From the NCBI GenBank assembly GCA_050700355.1, contig JBOHHE010000137.1, positions 22,717 through 86,716 on the forward strand: a stretch of 64,000 bases of DNA, read 5' to 3'. Made by a program: the position numbers and the translations under genes. This document shows, piece after piece, positions 9,259 through 17,070 of this stretch. The stretch comes from GCA-003244245 sp050700355. Its GTDB lineage: Bacteria > Actinomycetota > Actinomycetes > Mycobacteriales > Pseudonocardiaceae. Under the pieces are notes generated by a model. The model did not search any database. It was given only the letters and a program-made list of their open reading frames with translations, and had not been told where the DNA came from. Every line of letters begins with the position of its first letter. The first letter of the stretch is position 1.

Positions 9259-10058
9259 AAACCGCCGAAGTCGCCGCCCCCGAAGTCGCCGCCCCCCAAG
9301 TCGCTGCCCCCGAAGTCCCCGCCCCCGAAGTCACCACCTGCGAAGTCTCCTCCGCCATCGCCGGCATCACCGCCGCCGTCGTCCCCGCCGTCGGCCATGG
9401 CATCTTCCTGACCAGCGTCATAGCCCTGCTCCCAGGCGCCTGCCGAGGCGATTCCACTCATCCCGGAGAACATCGCGCTGAACAGCAGTACCGACCCCAG
9501 TCCCCAGGCGCCGCCTACCAGCGCCGGTTTCCACCAGGGCTCGCTGTACCAGCCTTGCGGAACCGGCCGCCCCGCAATCCGGCCGCCCGGGTAGTAGTGC
9601 GGCGTGTGGTCGCTGGGGCGCGGGGATGCGGCATAGTCGTGGCCTTCCATCTCCACGGCGCGCTCCTCCGTAACTGTCCCGGCATCGGTCTGTCCCGCCA
9701 TCCGCGGCAGCTCCGGGCCGGGATCCATGCCCATCGCGGTGCGGGCCGCGCGCACGTAGTAGAGCCCCTCCAAGGCGGTCTGGGTGACCAGGCGGGCTTG
9801 CGCGGTGGTGCGCGCGGATTCCATCTGGGAGCCTGCTGCGGTATAGCGCTCCGAGGCGTCAACCAGCGCCTGCCTGGACGGTTCGTCGGTGCCGACCAGA
9901 TTGATGACCTGCCCGCCGAGGCGCTCCACCCAGCGGCGGGCGTCGGCCTGGGCGTCTTCGAGTTCGCCCTGTTGAGTCGCCTGCCGCTGGCGGAGGTAGA
10001 ACATCGCGCCGCCACCGATGAGCAGTATCAGGACGAGGACCGGGATCAGCGTGCCCAC
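9255..10058 (-). CDS. Membrane protein with a Gly/Asp/Phe-rich repeat tail (DUF1542-like)
   Basis: 267 residues. An N-terminal membrane anchor (LIPVLVLILLIGGGAMFYL) is followed by a helical region (about 30-115) resembling the actinobacterial DUF1542 proteins, with LVTQTALEGLYYVRAARTAM. A second hydrophobic segment lies near 180-205. The last 40 residues are a low-complexity tail of repeated GGGDFGG units. The function is unknown. The stop overlaps the end of the convergent nei gene by 4 bases. The DNA of the tail is a short-period repeat that gives a spurious long frame on the plus strand. Confidence 0.8.
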   Translation of the reverse strand: MGTLIPVLVLILLIGGGAMFYLRQRQATQQGELEDAQADARRWVERLGGQVINLVGTDEPSRQALVDASERYTAAGSQMESARTTAQARLVTQTALEGLYYVRAARTAMGMDPGPELPRMAGQTDAGTVTEERAVEMEGHDYAASPRPSDHTPHYYPGGRIAGRPVPQGWYSEPWWKPALVGGAWGLGSVLLFSAMFSGMSGIASAGAWEQGYDAGQEDAMADGGDDGGGDAGDGGGDFAGGDFGGGDFGGSDLGGGDFGGGDFGGF

Positions 10059-10068
10059 GACTACCTCC

Positions 10069-10107
10069 CTTCTGGTACCGACCTTCTGGTACCGACCTTC
10101 TGGACCG
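10069..10107. repeat. 14-base direct repeat containing GGTACC
   Basis: Two and a half copies of CCTTCTGGTACCGA stand head to tail just upstream of the DUF1542-like gene start; the last copy is degenerate (CCTTCTGGACCGG). Each full copy contains the palindrome GGTACC. It lies in the leader or promoter of the minus-strand gene. The remaining 250 bases up to the next small gene show nothing else I can name. Confidence 0.6.
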
Positions 10108-10358
10108 GCTTCTCCCCGACCGGACCGACAGCTCCGACATTACCCGCGAGTCAGACATGTTCGGCGGTGGCGCCGGCCGAGGGCACCGGCGCCACCGTCA
10201 CCTTCTGGAGATCATTATCGACCGTTCGGTCCGGTCTGTTTCACCGGGCCAGGCACTATAGCCCGGTAGGAGGGTGATGGAAATTGACAGTGCACCGAGC
10301 GCCAAGAAGTCTTCGCCGAGGCGCGTAGGGGCGCGCTGCTAACAGGGGAGGCGGGGCG

Positions 10359-10592
10359 ATGTCGACGACACCAATCTTCGATCAGCTGTGTCAGGAGGTC
10401 GGGAACATAATTGAATGGGGCGTCTCCACTCCGGCGATTAACCCCGAGGGGGACGCAGTAGCGGAACCCGAACCGAAACCGGCCGCCGACCCTGAAGAGG
10501 AAGAGACCGTGGCCGAGTGGTCGGCGCCAGAGGCGCGCTGGGTTACGGTATCCCGATTCGAGGAGCTCCCCGTTGATTACAATCGGCACTAG
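10359..10592 (+). CDS. Small acidic protein of unknown function
   Basis: 77 residues starting MSTTPIFDQLCQEVG, with an acidic Pro/Glu/Ala-rich middle (EPEPKPAADPEEEET) and a C-terminus EEWSAPEAR-like segment ending in LPVDYNRH. ATG 10359 follows a strong GGGAGGCGGGG ribosome-binding site. A 131-residue frame on the opposite strand covers the same bases but lacks such a start context. I do not recognise the family. Confidence 0.55.
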   Translation: MSTTPIFDQLCQEVGNIIEWGVSTPAINPEGDAVAEPEPKPAADPEEEETVAEWSAPEARWVTVSRFEELPVDYNRH

Positions 10593-10727
10593 GCCATAAT
10601 AGAGTACCACAGATGTTGCGTTTGTAAGCCCGATTAGCCGTCTTGATACTACAACGGCGCACCGGCTAGGATCAATCCTGGCGGACTGATCCGTGATCGC
10701 CGTTTCGTCAAAACCAGCTCACTAATA

Positions 10728-11012
10728 TCAGCGCGATGGTCCGGCCTGGGGATTGAGGTAGCGTCGGTGGACGGCATGTAGTACCTCGCCCCGGGATCGG
10801 TCGGTCGCCTCGGCGAGCTCGTCCAGCAGGATGCCAGACAACGAGGACAATCCAAAGATTATCTCAGCCAGCCCGCGCAGCGGATCCCGCGCCCGGACGG
10901 CGTCGCCGATGGTGCGGTCCATGGCATGGCGGAAGACCGAAGGGTCGGCTTCGGTCTCCGCAATGCTCCACGCACTGAGCACTTCCAGCGCTGCGGGCAG
11001 CACCGTGTGCAT
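10728..11012 (-). CDS. Small helical protein downstream of superoxide dismutase
   Basis: 94 residues from ATG 11012, mostly helical by composition: MHTVLPAALEVLSAWSI, then GLAEIIFGLSSLSGILLDELAEATDRSRGEVL. It is not recognised. The open frame extends further upstream but there it overlaps the sod gene in another frame and looks non-coding, so the ATG just after the sod stop is preferred. It is only 23 bases downstream of sod on the same strand, so probably co-transcribed. Confidence 0.55.
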   Translation of the reverse strand: MHTVLPAALEVLSAWSIAETEADPSVFRHAMDRTIGDAVRARDPLRGLAEIIFGLSSLSGILLDELAEATDRSRGEVLHAVHRRYLNPQAGPSR

Positions 11013-11035
11013 CAGCTCATGGCGGTTGCCGGCAC

Positions 11036-11647
11036 TCAGGGCAGCACCACTGAACGAGCGAGCTCGAATCGGCGGGCGACATCGGCCCAGTTCGCGACGT
11101 TCCACCAGGCGTCGACATAGTCGGCTTTGACATTGCGATATTGCAGATAGAAGGCGTGCTCCCACATATCGAGTAGCAGCAGCGGTACCGTACCTGCGGT
11201 CAGGTTGCCCTGATGGTCGTAGACCTGCTGGAGTACCAGACGCTGCCCCAGCGACTCCCAAGCCAGAATCGACCACCCGGATCCCTGCACGCCCAACGCG
11301 TTGGCGGTGAAGTGCCTACGGAATCCGTCGAAGCCGCCGAAGTGCTCGTCGATAGCCGCAGCGAGCTCGCCGTCGGGTTTGTCGCCGCCATCAGGCGACA
11401 TGTTGGGCCAGAACACCGAGTGGTTGACGTGCCCACCGAGGTTGAACGCCAGGTTCTTCTCCAGCATGTTCACCGTCGCCAGCGCCTCACTCTCGCGCGC
11501 TTCGGCCAGCTGTTCCAGGGTGGTGTTGGCCCCCTTGACGTAGGTGGCGTGGTGCTTGGAGTGGTGCAGCTCCATGATCTGCCCGGAGACGTGTGGCTCC
11601 AGCGCGCCGTAGTCGTAGGGCAGGTCGGGCAGGGTGTAGTCGGCCAC
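11036..11647 (-). CDS. sodA: Superoxide dismutase, Fe/Mn type
   Basis: 203 residues; disproportionates superoxide in the cytoplasm. N-terminus VADYTLPDLPYDYGALEP is diagnostic. The metal ligands lie in MELHHSKHH, GHVNHSVFW and LDMWEHAFYLQY; metal type (Mn or Fe) is not decided here. GTG 11647 is preceded by GGAGGT with proper spacing; the ORF extends further but the extra N-terminus is unlike the family. A GTTGCAAC motif lies about 31 bases upstream of the start and recurs before the neighbouring MucR-like gene. Confidence 0.95.
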   Translation of the reverse strand: MADYTLPDLPYDYGALEPHVSGQIMELHHSKHHATYVKGANTTLEQLAEARESEALATVNMLEKNLAFNLGGHVNHSVFWPNMSPDGGDKPDGELAAAIDEHFGGFDGFRRHFTANALGVQGSGWSILAWESLGQRLVLQQVYDHQGNLTAGTVPLLLLDMWEHAFYLQYRNVKADYVDAWWNVANWADVARRFELARSVVLP

Positions 11648-11673
11648 GCTGACCTCCAGTAGTGAGAGTTCGA

Positions 11674-11688
11674 TACTGTTGCAACTAT
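11674..11688. promoter_or_regulatory. GTTGCAAC operator-like motif upstream of sod
   Basis: On the minus strand this reads GATAGTTGCAACAGT, sharing ATAGTTGCAAC with the perfect palindrome before the MucR-like gene. Its position about 30 bases before the sod start fits a promoter operator. Inference: the adjacent MucR-like zinc-finger regulator binds both sites. Confidence 0.5.
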
Positions 11689-11702
11689 CTTGCTGTTGCT
11701 TC

Positions 11703-12383
11703 CTAAGCGCAACCTTTTTGGTCGTGATTGGCGTGCGAGGGCCGCATCGTGATGCCGGCCGCGTCGATCTCACGTCGTAGCCTTGCCCACCCCCACCCGG
11801 TTACCTTGGCGAGACTTCGCAGGCTGGCGCCGGCCGAGTAGGCATGGCGCAGGTAGTCACCCAGCTCGTCAAAGCCGAGCTCACGCAGCCGCCGGGCCAG
11901 CGCCTGGTCACGTTGAGCCGCCCTGGTCGCCCGGCCCGCGTCCAGGGCCGCGCGGCGAATTCGAGTGGCTTCTGGTGATGTACTAGCGGTGCGCGCGGCG
12001 TGGGCCAGGGTGGCCAGACGGCCGGTCTTGGTGAGCTCTTGTCCCACCGCAAGCCGATCCCGCAGTTCGGCCGAACGTCGGTAAGCCTCGGCCTGACGGG
12101 TCGCGATCGACCGGGAGAGGGCCTCGGCGACCAGCGGCCTGCTCCGGCACAACCCCATCGCTTCCCGGTATGAGCTGGCAGTGTGCCCATGGGCTCGGAC
12201 GTGCCCGCCCAGCGAGACATACCAACGGCCGCACAGGTGGCAGCACACCCGGCCGGTCGCGGATTCGATCACCAATTCCCCGGGTGGAGCGTGCAGGCCA
12301 GTGCCATCGGGCAGCGACCACAGGTGGGCATGGGAGTACGCCGACTGGGGGCGGTTCACCGGCGCAGCGGCAGTGCTCGTCAT
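11703..12383 (-). CDS. MucR/Ros-like zinc-finger transcriptional regulator
   Basis: About 226 residues. Near residue 45 there is a C2H2-type finger of the Ros/MucR kind: CHLCGRWYVSLGGHVRAHG, followed by TASSYREAMGL as in MucR proteins (usually followed by the leucine-rich MucR region). The rest is Arg/Ala-rich and helical, with a C-terminal segment (SLAKVTGWGWARLRREI) that looks like a second helix-turn-helix. ATG 12383 has AGAAGGG upstream. It lies 55 bases upstream of sod on the same strand. Its own promoter carries a perfect palindrome shared with the sod promoter, suggesting autoregulation and control of sod. Confidence 0.78.
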   Translation of the reverse strand: MTSTAAAPVNRPQSAYSHAHLWSLPDGTGLHAPPGELVIESATGRVCCHLCGRWYVSLGGHVRAHGHTASSYREAMGLCRSRPLVAEALSRSIATRQAEAYRRSAELRDRLAVGQELTKTGRLATLAHAARTASTSPEATRIRRAALDAGRATRAAQRDQALARRLRELGFDELGDYLRHAYSAGASLRSLAKVTGWGWARLRREIDAAGITMRPSHANHDQKGCA

Positions 12384-12406
12384 GGTCGCTGCCCTTCTAT
12401 TGCCAT

Positions 12407-12420
12407 ATAGTTGCAACTAT
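12407..12420. promoter_or_regulatory. Perfect palindrome ATAGTTGCAACTAT before the MucR-like gene
   Basis: A 14-base perfect palindrome located 24 bases upstream of the regulator's ATG. Eleven of its bases recur before sod. It is a good candidate operator for the regulator it precedes. Confidence 0.6.
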
Positions 12421-12434
12421 CGCATCTTGCCTGG

Positions 12435-12605
12435 ATGCCGGGGCGAAGTGCAACAAGCGAAGAGCTTCTGGACAGGATCGCCGGAGCCGCTGAGGCGACT
12501 TCGGACGAGGAACTGAGGTGGACGCGGCGCTGGGAGCCGGCGACAAGCACTACGGCGGTCTACAGTCTTCGCATCCCGGCTGATCGGATCGAGGAACTGG
12601 GGTAG
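12435..12605 (+). pseudogene. Antitoxin-like fragment
   Basis: A 56-residue frame from ATG 12435 ending VYSLRIPADRIEELG-stop. The end resembles the middle of small actinobacterial CopG/RHH-like antitoxins (SLRIPxDRxEELRRLA). After the TAG a shift of frame would continue R-R-L-T-V-A, suggesting that a short indel truncated it. No toxin gene is seen beside it. Resemblance only. Confidence 0.35.
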
Positions 12606-12659
12606 TCGGCGACTGACCGTGGCGTTCAGCCCATCGCGCTGATCGGGCCGTGGGTGTGA

Positions 12660-12920
12660 ACCGCCCCGGCTCTGATGGAGGCGCGGTTCATATCACTCAG
12701 GACACCTTTAACATATTCCTGGTTCGCATAGTAGTTGTCTTCATATTCGGCTGGTGGGATGTCTCTTATCGAGCTATGCGGTCGACGGTGCTTGTATCAG
12801 TCCACCTATTCCAGGGTGGCGATCTCGATATCATCGATCGTCCGTCATGGCCCACGTTTTCTGACAAGCTCGGTTTTGTACAGGCCAATCACTGATTCCG
12901 CGAGCGCATTGGTGTGTCCT
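12660..12920 (-). pseudogene. IS3-family transposase (OrfB) C-terminal relic
   Basis: The minus strand reads TNALAESVIGLYKTELVRKRGP-stop, then RTIDDIEIATLE-stop-VD-stop-YKHRRPHSSIRDIPPAEYE. This is the end of an IS3-family DDE transposase (NALAES, the catalytic-Glu helix; then TLEWVDWYNHRRLHSS and PPAEYE). All three stops stand where Trp is expected (TGG changed to TGA or TAG). No terminal repeats or upstream part remain. Confidence 0.72.
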
Positions 12921-12956
12921 GGAGGGCTGGAGAGGTTCTAGTGAGCCGTCGAACCG

Positions 12957-13421
12957 TCACGCTGGTGATGGGGGCTCTCGTCTTGCCCGCTGTCGTTGGA
13001 GGGCGAGGAAGCCTGTGAGCGCTCCGATGAGTCCGGCGACTGAGCTAATAAGCCCAGCCAAGGCGGTGATGATCGCTGCGGTGTTCGAGGTGCCGTCGCT
13101 TGGTAGGGGCGCGGCATCCGGCGGTGGTGGGGCTGTCGTTCGCTCTGCTTCAGACGAATTGGTTGACGTTTCGTTCGGTGGCTCCTCGGAGGAGGTTGGT
13201 CGTGGGCTTGGTGCAGGTGGTCTCGGACTGGTGGGGAGGGCCGGCCCTCCTGATGGTGGAGCTGTTGCAGATGGTTGGATTCCTGCAGGTGGTGGACTTG
13301 CCACTTGGGACAAAGGCACGGACAAGCTTAACATTATGAGCCCACCCAGGAACAGGCCGACGCCAGTTGTCAGCCATTTTTTGGGATGGCGCACTCGGCC
13401 ATGCTCCACTTGTGAGCCCAT
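12957..13421 (-). CDS. Small membrane protein with proline-rich extracellular stretch
   Basis: 154 residues. Basic N-terminus, first membrane segment (LTTGVGLFLGGLIMLSLSVPL, about residues 17-37), a Pro/Ser/Thr/Glu-rich linker (about 40-105), a second hydrophobic segment (IITALAGLISSVAGLIGALTGFLAL) and a basic tail. Function unknown. The nearest purine-rich site (GGGGAG) is about 18 bases before ATG 13421, so a later start is possible. Confidence 0.55.
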   Translation of the reverse strand: MGSQVEHGRVRHPKKWLTTGVGLFLGGLIMLSLSVPLSQVASPPPAGIQPSATAPPSGGPALPTSPRPPAPSPRPTSSEEPPNETSTNSSEAERTTAPPPPDAAPLPSDGTSNTAAIITALAGLISSVAGLIGALTGFLALQRQRARREPPSPA

Positions 13422-13959
13422 GGGTATGAAGATAACGCTCCCCTGTCTCTTCCTTTAAGCGGGGGACGTCAAGCCATCCGTCGACCGGCCTACGGGAGGT
13501 TGACAGGATGGTGTGGTGGCCCACCTGTGGTCCGCAGCCTGGTTCGGTGTTCCCCCATCCCGGAGACCAGCCCGCACGGCGAGTGCCCAGTTTTGATCTA
13601 TCACCAGTGCTGCTGCGATCCGATGGATGACGTCACTAACCAGGTCATCTGTCCCGCGCCGGCCGCCCGGAGTGGGGAGCGCGGACGGGATGGCGGCGCG
13701 TCCGAAGCCGTCTGGCCCGGCTTGAAGCCGTATAAAAAGTTCTCACCGGCAACAGAGCAGCAGTAGCGCTGAGTCTGCACCTTATGACTTGGGCTCGCTA
13801 CGTTGGAGGTATGAGTGACCTGATTCGGAAGATACAGACGTGGCGTCACTGTGGATGAAGACGATCTGTGGATAACTTGCGCTTGCTCTGGATTGCATCG
13901 GCGCTGTCACCATGCTGACCCTGCCGGGCGCTGAGTGACCCGCTATGTCCGGTGGCAAG
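13422..13959. other. No convincing gene
   Basis: Frames here are short, change codon character and lack ribosome-binding sites. The stretch lies between the proline-rich membrane protein and the IS66 relic and is probably degraded DNA. I see no RNA gene or repeat array in it. Confidence 0.5.
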
Positions 13960-14498
13960 CCGACCCGCACCGGCGAGCCCGGGGCGGCCAGCGTCTGGGT
14001 GTGCTCGACCGGCACCGCCGCATCATCCCCGCCCGGGTGGTGACTGCCCCGCAACACGAGCATACTTTCCAGACCCGCTGGTACTCGGTGACCTTCGGCG
14101 GCGGCACCCGGCCGCACGTCGATCACCTGACGGCGCTGACGAGCCGACTCCACCGCCCCAGTCAGCGAGGCATCACAGCGCTGACCGCGATCCGGGGTGA
14201 TTTCCAGCGTGTCATCGGCCTCGTCAACCAGTCTCCGGGAGGACGACGACGCACCCGGCTGCTTGCCCGGATTACGCCCCGACCTGATACGCGAGGAACG
14301 CTTCTTTGCCGGCTTCTTCGATCACGGCGTATCCGACGACGGCGGGCGAGAGGAATTCGACGAGTCCGCCGAAGACTGGCGCGTCAACTCCGCGATCTCA
14401 TCGGCCTGTTCGGCAACGATCCGCTTCAGGTCCCCCAACCACGCAGACAACTCACCCACCAGCTGCTGCAGCTGCTCATAGGTCGGCGCGTCGGACAC
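13960..14498 (-). pseudogene. IS66-family transposase (TnpC) N-terminal relic
   Basis: From GTG 14498 the minus strand gives YEQLQQLVGELSAWLGDLKR, then SSADSSNSSRPPSSDTP-stop-SKKPAKK, the hallmark Ser/Asn-rich linker of IS66 TnpC (NSSxPPSSD). A TGA replaces the usual Trp or Phe codon. It continues GRNPGKQPG, then VESARQRRQVIDV, then after a frameshift PPPKVTEYQRVWKVCSCCGAVT, the zinc-ribbon region. The catalytic DDE domain is missing. Plus-strand frames over the same bases are shadows. Confidence 0.75.
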
Positions 14499-14741
14499 GC
14501 CGCCACCCTTGCCCGAGCCCGGAGAAAGATCAACCTGCCACGCCGATCAAGGCCACATCAGCCTCACCAGCGGCAACGGGACCAGCTGAATAGCTACCCG
14601 GCACCTGGTGGGATGGGTGCCGGGGCGTTCGATTGCCCGCGCGCACCTATAAACACATTGCAGTGGCAGCCGGCAAGAAATACGTAACAAACACACGTCG
14701 CCACTACGTGGGGCCAACTGAAAAAATCTAGCTTACCAACA

Positions 14742-14785
14742 CAGGTGAGCACCCATTTCTTCCACTAATGCGAGCAACTCACCTG
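14742..14785. repeat. Inverted repeat CAGGTGAG/CTCACCTG with 28-base spacer
   Basis: Perfect 8-base arms at 14742-14749 and 14778-14785, ending 18 bases before the start codon of the small secreted-peptide frame. It could be a leader hairpin or operator; nothing else supports a function. Confidence 0.4.
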
Positions 14786-14803
14786 CCACACCAGGAGGAA
14801 CGC

Positions 14804-15418
14804 ATGATGCGCCAACCAATCACAATAGCAGCCGCGACCATATTAGGGCTGGCACTGCTATTCGGAATCGCCGGAGTAGCCACGGCCCAGGAGGGGGACG
14901 TCATGCCAACAATGTAGGCACGACCGACTAAGAGGAACGTTATAATATCCGTACCATGCCTCCTATCATGGGGGATAAATGCGTAGAGGGCGGAGGGAGG
15001 ATAGATGTGGTCGACGGTCTTGAATTTGAATGTAGTGGAGGTACCTACAATTCCGCCGATGTTATCTATGTCCCGGATGCATGGTACATGCCGCCTGGGT
15101 ATAGGAACGCGAGAAGCTGGTCGGGTGGTTGGTAGCGGCCGGGGACGCTGGTCAGCGGCGTGGTCCGGTTCAGCGCTTGTTCTTTGAGAATTGCCAACGA
15201 TTATTGTTGGTCGTCGCCGACGATCTACCACGGTGCGACACTGCCGTGTGTCACCCATCACAACACGTGGTACGCGTACCACGCGGACAACTGGCTACCG
15301 ACCGGCGGAACTCCACCGACACGACGATGTACTACTACGACACGGACGCGTTCCGCCTCACCGCGCGGTGGTGTCGTGTTCACGACTGGGACGCACCGGG
15401 GAGGTCTAGATCGGCCAG
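14804..15418 (+). pseudogene. Probable decayed secreted protein (intact signal peptide, broken body)
   Basis: ATG 14804 has a textbook AGGAGGAA site and opens a 37-residue frame: MMRQPITIAAATILGLALLF then GIAGVATA and QEGDVMPTM-stop, a signal peptide with an A-x-A cleavage site. Downstream, protein-like segments continue in different frames: from 14956 GDKCVEGGGRIDVVDGLEFE and CSGGTYNSADVIYVPDAWYM; then ANDYCWSSPTIYHGATLPCV; then TTMYYYDTDAFRLTARWC. These may be one Cys-containing secreted protein split by frameshifts. Alternatively the 37-residue peptide alone is real. The family is not recognised. Confidence 0.35.
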
Positions 15419-15518
15419 CCATCGGGAACGGTCATGACCTGGATGTTGCCGCCATGCTGGTGATGTTTCCCCGACACGCGGGAGTGCGAGCCGCAAGAAG
15501 ATCGCACCCAGACTAGAA

Positions 15519-15537
15519 CCCAAGCCTCCGGCCTGGG
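15519..15537 (-). terminator. Hairpin terminator after tRNA-Gly
   Basis: Arms CCCAAGCC and GGCCTGGG with a three-base loop (one mismatch) lie about 10 bases past the tRNA 3' end. On the minus strand they are followed by the T-rich TTCTAGTCT. Confidence 0.55.
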
Positions 15538-15546
15538 CCTTAGAGG

Positions 15547-15620
<74 letters not shown>

Positions 15621-15755
15621 ACGCTCCGCTTCGGCCACGCGCGCTTGGCCTCGGTGAAGTGCCTTGAGCCTACCTGCTGGCAGGTTTGGTGCCGCGCACC
15701 CCTCCTGCCGCTCACAAGATCGTGCTCACCGCGTACGCTGCGCAGCGTAGGGCAC

Positions 15756-15832
15756 CGGGGTGTGGCGCAGCTTGGTAGCGCACTCGCTTTGGGAGCGAGG
15801 GGCCGTGGGTTCGAATCCCGCCACCCCGACCA
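15756..15832 (+). tRNA. tRNA-Pro(TGG)
   Basis: Begins CGGGGTGTGGCGCAGCTTGG and ends CCACCCCG-A-CCA. The anticodon stem CTCGC/GCGAG has loop TTTGGGA (anticodon TGG) and the T-arm is GGGTTCGAATCCC. CCA is encoded. About 120 bases from the divergent tRNA-Gly. Confidence 0.96.
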
Positions 15833-16104
15833 GACAGGGCTTATTCAAGCATCGTTCCTGTTGGTTGACTGGTTGTTGATGGCGATGGTCTCTCCTGGAG
15901 GCGGTCGCCCTCAGTGCTGTGATGAGGCTGCCAGGAGACGAGTTCGGCTCCTAGGTCACTGGTAGGGGTCTGGGTGGGGCGCCGTATACGGTGTTAGACC
16001 GGGTGAGGGTGTAGCGGTCGAGGGTGACGGTTCAGTAAGACCGCGTAGCGGTACACTGAGTAGTAGGTCTTCCAGCAGGGCCGTAACGGTACTTGGTGGC
16101 CAAG
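15833..16104. other. No gene seen downstream of tRNA-Pro
   Basis: About 270 bases without a credible frame. Three-prime ends of tRNA genes are common integration sites, so I looked for a second copy of the tRNA-Pro 3' end here and found none. Confidence 0.45.
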
Positions 16105-16416
16105 TCACAGCATCTGTCTGTTCAATGACCAGCTCCGACGTAACGACTTAAGGGCAGTGCGAAAGTTTGCAACCCCCAGTAGTCGCGCGTGGATACCGAG
16201 GGCCTGACTTAGCTGGGAAGTGAATCTTCGGGCATCACGTTTAACGGCTTGCTCGTAGTGCTCGATTGCTTCCGTGCTGGCTCGTAGCGCACTTTCTCGA
16301 TGGCCTAGTTTGTGCAGTATTATCGCCAAGGCGCTTAGACATTGCGCGAGGTGATGTTGATAGGAGGCGGGGTGTTGGCTGATGAATTTCCGGTAGATGA
16401 TGACGGCTTCGGTCAT
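16105..16416 (-). pseudogene. TPR-repeat fragment (tail of a broken TIR/TPR gene)
   Basis: The frame gives tetratricopeptide-like repeats: EAVIIYRKFISQHPASYQHH then LAQCLSALAIILHKLGHRES, and ALRASTEAIEHYEQAVKRDA, as in actinomycete NB-ARC/TPR proteins. Upstream of the ATG the same frame continues LERFHEARPAMTEA, also TPR-like. The ATG is therefore probably not a true start but lies inside the remnant. It overlaps the TIR frame by 4 bases. Confidence 0.55.
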
Positions 16417-16742
16417 CGCGGGGCGAGCCTCGTGGAATCTCTCCAGAGCACCGACTCCAGGGCACGGGCGACTTCGCGGCGAACCCAGTCCTCCGGTCGG
16501 TCGACCAGCCGTGTGCCCGTATGGTCTGATAAACTCAGCCAGCTGGAGCCGATCACGGCAAGCAGCACATCAGCTTGTTCCAGCTCAGCTCGCAGAGCTG
16601 CCGGATAGGGATGACCAGGTTGCAGGGATACACAATCGCGAAACACCTGATTCGTGCCGAACCGTTGAACAAGCAGGTCGTAGAGCATGCCCGCGCCGAA
16701 GCGCTCGTCGGCGAACCGATAGTTGATGAACACGCCCGGCAT
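16413..16742 (-). pseudogene. TIR-domain fragment
   Basis: 109 residues: VFINYRFADERFGAGMLYDLL, FRDCVSLQPGHPYPAAL, ADVLLAVIGSSWLSL and EDWVRREVARALE, a complete TIR-fold core including the conserved Glu after the Trp. It is then abruptly followed by out-of-family residues to a stop. TIR domains of this type act in STAND proteins that sense and signal, often as NAD-cleaving enzymes. The link to the TPR fragment in a different frame suggests an internal deletion that removed an NB-ARC domain. ATG 16742 has AGGAACGAG upstream. Confidence 0.6.
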
Positions 16743-17070
16743 GGGTCTCGTCTCGTTCCTTATTGATCCTTATTGATCACATCGACAGGCGCTCCTCGCC
16801 GACGAGGGCACAGGTTCCAGCGTCGGTCATTGCGCAGCCAGCAAGGACTGTTGGACTGCGGCAACCTTCACGGTGAACCCTGTGTCGGCGTTCGCGTCCT
16901 GCCTCAGCTTCGGCCCGACTGGCTTCGATCACCCTAATAAACAGACATTCGGGACTACGGTACGCGGCGTCGGTCTCGACACAAGCCTCGCCTAGACTCG
17001 GGCGATACCTCCCGCCCGGTGGCATCGCCCAGGCCGGGCCCGCACTCTCGTCTTGCCGAGGAGTATCCCA
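16743..17070. promoter_or_regulatory. Intergenic region with 10-base tandem repeat; divergent promoters
   Basis: Holds the leaders of the TIR fragment (minus) and tig (plus). TCCTTATTGA is repeated directly at 16757-16766 and 16767-16776, just before the TIR start. No RNA gene or third coding frame is convincing here. Confidence 0.4.

Noticed and set aside
13935..14687. 250-residue plus-strand frame
   Set aside because: Opposite strand of the IS66 relic; Arg-rich translation without family features.
15756..16104. Integration site in tRNA-Pro
   Set aside because: No duplicated tRNA 3' end was found downstream, although the region is rich in relics.
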